NCBI GenBank assembly: GCA_905160935.1 | Contig: CAJHZI010000802.1 | Span: 69,501 to 133,500 of the forward strand | DNA: 64,000 bases | Direction of reading: 5' to 3' | Origin: Enchytraeus crypticus | Lineage: Eukaryota; Annelida; Clitellata; Enchytraeida; Enchytraeidae | Shown: positions 59,499 through 64,000 of the stretch, in pieces | Layout: the number at the start of each line of letters is the position of its first letter | Position numbering within the stretch: the first letter of the stretch is position 1 | Translations under genes and position numbers: made by a program | The notes under the pieces: generated by a model | Databases searched by the model: none | What the model saw: only the letters and a program-made list of their open reading frames with translations | Told to the model about the DNA's origin: nothing

Positions 59499-62400
59499 CT
59501 CTCTCCCCTTCTCTTCCTCTCTCCTCTATTTATCTCTGTGTTATCTTGGTTATTCAGTTCTTTCTAGTATAACTACATTAGCCGGCCGTTGCTAACATCG
59601 AACGAATATTTTCCGTATATATAGGCTGACTAATCACTACATTCGAGTATGGGAGAACGTCCCTGATATCTTCCTTTTAATTCGAAACGGACGTTAAATC
59701 TCTATTATAATAATAATGATAATTATTATTATTGTTATTATTATTATTATCTTTATTATTACTATTATTATTATTACTATTATTATTATTATTAATATTT
59801 TTATTATTTTATATTTTATTTTACTTTTTATAATTAATTCATTTTGTAGTTTCTAGATATATAATACGAGTGTCCCCTGTATAATATAAAAAGAGAATAG
59901 CAGTATATTACTCGCCACCACTGAATGCCGTAAAGTGTGGACACAGGAGAAGGCTTAATCTTTTCTCAATTGATTAGTTAATCGATTATGTGCTCCTAAT
60001 AGATAGTGAAAGGAGAATTTGAGCTGGAATGTGTACCTTGGGCCTGCCTAGTAGCTGAGAGAGAGAGCGAGAGCGAGAGAGAGGGGTGGGAGAGAGAGAG
60101 AGCGAGAGAAAGAGAGACAGAGAGCGAGAGAGAGAGAGGAGAATAATGTGAATGTTGTAAGATGTTCATGTTATTAGTATAATTTTTCTTTCATTGATTG
60201 ATTTACAGATTGATGGACCAAAGGGTTACGAATTGTAATTAAATCCGTAGTAATAGATTGAATGATAATTTTTGTCAATTTACAGTTTGTTATTCGATAC
60301 ACCCAACAGAATACTTGAAAAAATTAGTCAAGGCGGTAGTGTGTTTAACGTCAAGGTGAAAAAATTAGTCAAGGCGGTAGTGTGTTTAACGTCAAGGTTC
60401 AGAATCACGAGATTTCTCTTCAAGGCGACTTGACACACTCAAGCTGTCGTCACAAAAATTTCGTTTGTCATATTTATTCTCACTTTCAAAGTAGTTATTA
60501 TCACCATGAAATAACCCGTATTATCAGAATATCACAACCCATTGCAGATTCAAAATCAATCAAATATATCATTTTTTATATATAACGACTCAGCGAGCAG
60601 ATAAAACAGGTATTAACTTTCTTGCTTTCTTTGCTCGCTAACAGATTATGCGGGCAACTGAGAGATTTAAAGAAACTCGAATATAAATCTACAACAAACA
60701 GAATGATAGTCAGCTTTCGAGCCAACTCTCATAAGAGCGGCAGAGGTTTCAAAGCTACGGTCAAAGTTCTGCCGCAACAGAGTAAGCGGTACACTAGGAT
60801 ATAAGACAATACGGATTAGCTAATTATATAATAATTAATTAATTAATTAGTTAATTATTGTTAATAGTAATAATAATAATTATCATTATTACTCTGTCAT
60901 AAATTTATTTTTTATCGTGTTGTGTATGAGACTCTGAAGAATGGATCAACCGTAAACTACATGTGTCGTAAGAAACGACTAAGTAAGAACTAGGGAAGAC
61001 AACCAGGAAACCACATCAGAAGCCACTATCCCTGGGCTACAGTCAAGAGGGGATAGGGCTTAGCCTTTGTGTAGGGATTAAAGCTGGTAAAGCTAAGGTT
61101 ATCGTCAATTTCCTCACTCGAAATTTCGTCAGTGACGGGCGAGCCAAGGATTTGAACCCCGCACATACTGATCCGCGGACGAATATCTTACTGACATCGC
61201 CACTGGCTCCAGCCAGGTGATGATGGTAAACCTGGATAAATAACAACAATCTGCCGGTAAGGTGAACAAGATGTGATATGATATAAGAGTTCTATGTATC
61301 ATCATTGATGATCATTTCACTAAAATATATTCTTATCAGCCGTCTGTAGCCAACGTCATCTCTGAAATTAATTAATTGATTGATCGATTTAATTACTGAC
61401 TGGAGCCAGTGGCGATATCGGTAAGACACTCGACCGTGGATCAGTATGTGCGGGGTTCAAATCCTTGGCTCGCCCGTCACTGACATCGCTTTCCAGTGAG
61501 GAAACTGACGTTAACATTAGCTATACGAGCTTTTACTGACTGAAGGATGTTCGTATATCTGTGCTAGACTGCGCGTCAACATTAGCTGTATGAGCTTTTA
61601 CTGACTGAAAAGGATGTTCGTATGTCTGTGCTAGACTGCGCGTCAACATTAGCTATATGAGCTTTCACTGACTGAAGGATGTTCGTATATCTGTGCTAGA
61701 CTGCGCGCCAGGTCCCTGTCAGAACGGGGCGTTGTGCAGGGACGTGAGGAGAGCGGGGGGAGTGCAGTGTGAGTGTAGGGAGGGGTGGGTGGGGAGGTAC
61801 TGCGAGAGACAAATCTGTAAGTAAGCTACGCTAAGCTGGTAAGCTAAGGTTAACGTCAGTTTCCTCACTCGAAAGCGATGTCAGTGACGGGCGAGCACAG
61901 GATTTGAACCCGCATCAACTGATCCGCGGTCGAGTATCTTACCGACTTCGCCACTGGCTCCAGCCGGTGGCGAAGTAATTAGTTAAGTACTCAGCATTGT
62001 AAAGTACTTAGTACTGTAAGTACTTAGTATTGAAAGTACTTAGCATTTTAAGTACTCAGTATTGTAAGTAATTATTATTGTAGGTACTCAGTATTGTAGT
62101 ACTCAGCATTGTAAATATTCAGTATTTTAAGTACTCGGTACTGTAAGTACTCGGTATTGTAAGAACTTAGTATTGTAAGTAGTCAACATTGCAAGTTCTC
62201 AGTATTGTAAGTATTCAACATTGTAAGTACTCAGAATTTCATGTACTAAGTACTGTAAATACTAGTATTGTATGCGGTTGCATTGAGATGACTATATTGA
62301 AACTTAAACATTAGAACTTAAACATTTAAACTATCAAAGGATTCTACAGAAGTATTTAAAGTCAAGTTAATATATAATTTGTGCCAATTAGGAATGTGTC

Positions 62401-62526
62401 ACATAAAAACATTTTACTGCAATTGGCTGTTTTAAATAAAAACTAGAATTAATTAGCTTAATTAAAACAGAGTATATGAAGTGTATGTAAAAATAAGGTA
62501 GAAAAATCATAAGGTAGTGAACGAAA

Positions 62527-62596
<70 letters not shown>

Positions 62597-62857
62597 GTGC
62601 ACTGCCAACTAGCAGGTCTATGGTAACCTCCACTCTTCTTTGTTTACTTTTACTTAAGTGGACGGCAGGTGGAGCCAGTGGTCAGAGTGGACTGGCTGTG
62701 TGGCTGAGTGCGGCAGAGAATCTAGGTCAAGGTCATGTGTTCAGCCAATCAATGGAGGACGTCTGTGTTCTGGGTCAAGTCTACAGAGCAGAGCCTGTAG
62801 TGGAGATAGAAAGATCTGCAGAGGTGCAATCAATCAATCAATATATCTATCTTCAAT

Positions 62858-62899
<42 letters not shown>

Positions 62900-63814
62900 C
62901 AATTAGAGTGCTACAGTCATCAATGACAACATCGAGCACTATTGAAATAAAATCGAGCCAGCTAGCAAAAAAGAAGGTCCAAAAACGGTGCAAATTCCGA
63001 AATTCAGAAATTCAGTCCAAAATTCATTCCATCAAGCGTTCACTCCAACAAATATTCCCTCCATCAATCAATCAATCAGTTCATCAATCTATCTTAGTTT
63101 AGACTTTGGAGTTAAAACATATATAGAGAAATATTCATAGAGAAATATTCACATAAAATATTTACATAAAATATCTACAGTGAAATAGTCATCCTTGATG
63201 ATACTTGTCGCTTGTGATATCAATTGATCAAAGCTTGTTATAGACATCTTATCCATCTTACCGGTCCAGTCTGAATGTCCCAAAGTGTGTTCTATGATAG
63301 GCTGTACCGGGAATTGATCGAACAACCTTAGGAACAACAATTTAAAATGTCTTGATACCACCTGGTACTCTGAACTCTGAATTAATTTATACTTAATTAA
63401 TTATTCATTATAATAAATAATATATTAATAATAATTCATAATAATTAAAAATATTAATTACTAATAATAGTAATAATTAATAAGAAATAAATAAATAAAT
63501 AATATTAAATATAAATTAATAAATATTAAATAAATAAGAATTATTATATTATATTATAAATACCTTTTTTTTATTTTTTCCTTCAGGTTCATATCGTTGT
63601 GATTTTGGCTCCACGGCGACACCTAGTGACTGCGGCATAGTACAGGAGGCGACCAGTGACGCAATGGATTGGAGTTTTGGGTCAGATGGGACCCCCTCAG
63701 GTAACACTGGACCCCCCAGCGGTCACACGACCGGACAGGGGGACGATCGGTTCATCTACCTAGAGGCCAGTCTAGGGTCACCCGGCGACAACGCCATGTT
63801 AGCTATTCTTCATT
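49458..63814 (+). CDS. Secreted astacin metalloprotease, EGF-CUB-EGF-TSP1-MAM (13 exons, 3' incomplete)
   Basis: Exons: 49458-49590, 50138-50269, 52931-53093, 53940-54012, 54888-55082, 55702-55828, 57111-57230, 58356-58462, 59225-59355, 60645-60781, 61712-61816, 62659-62823, 63587-63814. Each has AG/GT borders and every junction keeps frame. Order: signal peptide, propeptide, astacin domain, EGF, CUB, EGF-like, TSP1, MAM start. Astacins are secreted zinc endopeptidases that cut matrix, hatching-envelope or growth-factor substrates. The HExxHxxGxxH motif, catalytic Glu, Met-turn and four domain cysteines are present, so the enzyme should be active. C-terminal modules usually direct substrate or matrix binding. 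Exons 7, 11, 12, 13 and the CUB block are all phase 1-1, the class used in domain shuffling. Substrate and exact orthologue unknown; a weak donor (gtttct) follows exon 2. Confidence 0.88.
50138..50269 (+). CDS. Astacin exon 2: propeptide, activation site, catalytic start
   Basis: Acceptor tttatag. Starts DILFYEGHRED, like the conserved propeptide FEGD segment of astacins whose Asp or Cys caps the zinc. A basic cleavage site RRKRK follows, then DDQLWTDGVVPYTLS, the usual start of the mature domain. The donor gtttct is weak and is directly followed by a (CT)n tract of about 150 bp, which may affect splicing. Confidence 0.85.
50270..52930. other. Intron 2 contents
   Basis: (CT)n at 50273-50412 and an RTE 3' end (minus, 50455-50580) with an internal RTE-type fragment to about 50740, SINE-A (minus, 51171-51304), SINE-D (51545-51775), a 19-20 bp gatgtagtacaacacagct tandem repeat (51830-51955), an RTE coding end with GA tail (plus, 52205-52600; LEALEMW-like peptide) and SINE-A (plus, 52710-52846). 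No other gene. Confidence 0.75.
52931..55082 (+). CDS. Astacin exons 3-5: catalytic core
   Basis: Exon 3 (52931-53093) encodes ALLEESMQHFMNVTCVRFVE, with the first domain cysteine. Exon 4 (53940-54012) encodes HTCEANVGVSRTRGPEHISI and then DSQCSQ, with the second and third cysteines. Exon 5 (54888-55082) carries the zinc site HELGHVLGLWHEHARYDRD and the Met-turn SMMHY, whose Tyr is the fifth zinc ligand. Catalytic Glu follows the first His. Phases 1, 2, 0, 0. The usual Pro of HExxRPDRD is Tyr here. Confidence 0.9.
53094..53939. other. Intron 3 contents
   Basis: A 10-bp tandem repeat (tgtgccagtg) fills 53170-53460 and gives false Cys- or His-rich frames on both strands. An RTE 3' end in minus orientation (53800-53925) ends about 14 bp before the exon 4 acceptor. 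Confidence 0.85.
54475..54930 (+). repeat. Array of duplicated 3' splice sites before astacin exon 5
   Basis: About nine units, each a T-rich stretch, an AG, and the exon start agagaaatgattattcatga. Exon-like starts fall at 54522, 54573, 54622, 54664, 54713, 54755, 54797, 54846 and the true 54888. Spacings are 51, 49, 42, 49, 42, 42, 49, 42. The last five upstream units are nearly identical to the real junction. The last decoy is exactly 42 bp upstream and in frame. Confidence 0.93.
55083..55701. other. Intron 5 contents
   Basis: Minus-strand L2-like LINE 3' end (55322-55530) matching 18350-18525, followed by a GA-rich run (55555-55620). No gene. Confidence 0.75.
55702..55828 (+). CDS. Astacin exon 6: end of catalytic domain
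   Basis: Acceptor gttgtcgtag, phase 0. Encodes TFADNGENSLRAV, then IGYRREMSFYDALTLNSLYN and CS. IG-R-xxS-xD-xxxNxLYNC is the C-terminal signature of astacins (IGQRxxLSxxDI), with the fourth cysteine. Gln is replaced by Tyr in IGxR. Donor TCTA|gtaagc, phase 1. This short exon is the start of the 55-bp donor array. Confidence 0.82.
55807..56210 (+). repeat. Array of duplicated 5' splice sites after astacin exon 6
   Basis: Units start at 55807, 55862, 55917, 55972, 56025, 56080, 56135 and 56190 (55 bp, one of 53). Each repeats the exon end aactctctctataactgctc-ta plus donor gtaagctc and about 25 bp of intron; the 55972 unit lacks two bases. The last unit is partial and has no donor. Reading past the first donor meets an in-frame TAG (gtttag) within the first unit. 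Confidence 0.95.
56211..57110. repeat. (CT)n tract and RTE/SINE pieces in intron 6
   Basis: 56250-56630 is an impure CT/CTAT microsatellite that gives false SL-repeat frames. 56770-56835 is SINE-B head-like. 56840-57045 is the best RTE 3' end in the window: open codons MLDDLKTHSYVEMKWKAEG, then WRRCIPWTCQ and stop TAG inside ccagtaggcagtgcactaag, then (GA)n. It lies about 65 bp before the exon 7 acceptor. Confidence 0.85.
57111..57230 (+). CDS. Exon 7: EGF-like domain 1
   Basis: Acceptor atgacag, donor CCAG|gtaggt, phase 1-1. Encodes RCDEERLRCENEGYLNELCQ, then CVCPKPLIGTLCDY. Six cysteines with the Cys-x-Cys-Pro pattern typical of the EGF that follows astacin domains in invertebrate family members. 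Confidence 0.88.
57231..58355. other. Intron 7 contents
   Basis: Two copies of a short repeat (57237-57335 and 57400-57505; ggcttctcttcaagacgact) that also occurs at 60328-60455, a SINE-D tail with (ATT)n (57950-58065), and a plus-strand L2-like LINE tail (58195-58335) whose microsatellite ends about 20 bp before the exon 8 acceptor. Confidence 0.7.
58356..60781 (+). CDS. Exons 8-10: CUB domain
   Basis: Exon 8 (58356-58462) encodes ECGGKFNL, then IISSPLYPRHYPPVLDCAWL. Exon 9 (59225-59355) encodes SPLNTIISLTLDDLDIE, then CKDWLEIR. Exon 10 (60645-60781) encodes LCGQLRDLKKLEY, then MIVSFRANSHKSGRGFKATV. All four CUB cysteines and the GFKA(T/Y) end are present. The exon 8 donor is AGT|gtgggt, chosen because it alone keeps phase 0 into exon 9. 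Block phase 1-1. Confidence 0.88.
58463..59224. other. Intron 8 contents
   Basis: Short SINE-A piece (minus, 58627-58678), a tactactggtgaaag minirepeat (58795-58845) and an RTE 3' end with short GA tail (plus, 59090-59190), about 35 bp before the exon 9 acceptor. Confidence 0.7.
59356..60644. other. Intron 9 contents
   Basis: (CT)n at 59380-59530, ATT microsatellite (59705-59800), RTE tail with GA run (60040-60140), and a tandemly duplicated piece of the 57237-type repeat (60328-60455). No gene. Confidence 0.7.
60782..61711. other. Intron 10 contents, with a 66-bp array at the exon 11 acceptor
   Basis: SINE-B head-like (60915-61070), SINE-A minus (61081-61216), SINE-A plus (61398-61535), then three 65-67 bp units (61512-61711) that begin with the SINE 3' tail and end gtgctagactgcgcg. 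Only the last unit ends in ccag and gives the acceptor; the first two read gtcaac there. Confidence 0.85.
61712..61816 (+). CDS. Exon 11: EGF-like domain 2
   Basis: Acceptor gcgccag, donor ATCT|gtaagt, phase 1-1. Encodes SPCQNGALCRDVRRAGGVQC, then ECREGWVGRYCERQ. It has the PCQNG-x-C and C-x-C-x-GWxGxxC pattern but only five cysteines; the usual first cysteine before PCQNG is absent. GC content is clearly higher than in neighbours. Confidence 0.85.
61817..62658. repeat. Intron 11: SINE-A, GTAAGTA-rich repeat, (CT)n
   Basis: SINE-A minus (61833-61969). 61980-62275 is an irregular repeat of gtaagtactcagtattgtaa with six exact GTAAGTA words. 62520-62595 is (CT)n, followed by an RTE 3' end in minus orientation (cttagtgcactgccaactag) running into the acceptor region of exon 12. 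Confidence 0.88.
62659..62823 (+). CDS. Exon 12: thrombospondin type 1 repeat
   Basis: Acceptor ttacttaag, donor AGAG|gtgcaa, phase 1-1. Encodes DGRWSQWSEWTGCVAECGRE, then SRSRSCVQP, CSGSSLQSRACSGDRKIC. It has the WxxWxxW motif (a C-mannosylation site), six cysteines and the RSRSC basic layer. The O-fucose motif CxxS/TCG is not met (CVAECG). TSP1 modules occur at the C-terminus of some nematode NAS proteases. Confidence 0.9.
62824..63586. other. Intron 12 contents
   Basis: ATT microsatellite plus L2-like LINE tail in minus orientation (62860-63025), tcaatcaatca runs, and an AT-rich stretch (63385-63580) up to the acceptor ttttttccttcag. No gene on either strand. Confidence 0.7.
63587..63814 (+). 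CDS. Exon 13: start of MAM domain
   Basis: Acceptor ccttcag, likely donor CATT|gtaaaa, phase 1-1. Encodes YRCDFGS, SDCGIVQEATSDAMDWSFGS, TPSGNTGPPSGHTTGQG, DRFIYLEAS and NAMLAI. CDFE-xxxCG-W, TGPxxDHT and YLEAS are MAM landmarks. MAM modules mediate oligomer formation in meprins. The rest of the domain should lie beyond the window. Confidence 0.87.
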
Positions 63815-63819
63815 GTAAA

Positions 63820-64000
63820 AGCTAAAAGCTAAGGTTAACGTCAGTTTCCACACTAAAAAGCGATGTCAGAGGCGGGCAGGCTCAAGATTTTAACCCTGGT
63901 CTGTAAGATATTCGACCGAGGATCATTATGTGCGGGGTTCAAATCCTGGGCTCGCCCGTCACTGGCATGGCTTTCGAGTGAGGAAACTGACATTAAACTT
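63820..64000. repeat. Head-to-head inverted SINE-A pair
   Basis: 63820-63895 is a minus-strand SINE-A 3' half (ctaaggttaacgtcagtttc). 63899-64000 is a plus-strand copy (gatattcgaccgaggatc, ggttcaaatcc, ctcgcccgtcactggc). They begin six bases after the exon 13 donor. Confidence 0.82.

Overview
The window is nuclear DNA from a multicellular animal: spliced genes with GT-AG introns, tRNA- and 5S-derived SINEs, several non-LTR retrotransposon families, long microsatellites and low GC. The secreted astacin/EGF/CUB/TSP1/MAM protease and short TTAGGG-type runs fit a non-arthropod, non-nematode invertebrate, probably marine. I cannot name the species or phylum from sequence alone.

Region 1 (1 to about 43.9 kb) is a diverged tandem segmental duplication. 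Unit A (about 0.3-18.8 kb), unit B (about 18.8-34.6 kb) and a shorter unit C (about 34.6-43.9 kb) share the same order: a 23-bp motif or MITE junction, a 5S-headed SINE, a CRE-like (TGACGTCA) tandem repeat, NHL beta-propeller gene 1 (minus strand), an eroded third NHL remnant, NHL gene 2 (minus strand), RTE fragments, a tRNA-headed SINE, and a plus-strand single-pass membrane-protein gene (A and B only). The copies have decayed differently. A has a nonsense codon in NHL gene 2. C has a deletion in NHL gene 1 and a 4.4-kb nest of two LINEs just upstream of NHL gene 2. Only A carries an L2-like LINE and two inverted-repeat elements, and B shows the matching empty sites. A tract of about 0.9 kb is almost identical between A and B, which suggests recent gene conversion or unequal exchange.

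Region 2 (about 43.9-49.4 kb) has no gene that I can support. It holds tandem repeats, SINEs and LINE tails.

Region 3 (49.46-64 kb) is the start of one secreted metalloprotease gene. I traced 13 exons by hand. All intron phases agree, and the order is signal peptide, propeptide with a basic cleavage site, complete astacin catalytic domain, EGF, CUB, EGF-like, TSP1, and the start of a MAM domain. It runs off the right edge.

The most unusual signal is recurrent tandem repetition exactly across exon-intron boundaries. Astacin exon 5 is preceded by about nine copies of its own 3' splice site plus exon start (42/49-bp units). Exon 6 is followed by seven copies of its own exon end plus 5' splice site (55-bp unit). 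The transmembrane exon of the membrane-protein gene is followed in both units by 7 or 12 copies of its exon end plus 5' splice site (30-bp unit). A fourth, 66-bp array ends at the 3' splice site of exon 11. I know of no standard annotation class for such splice-junction satellites.
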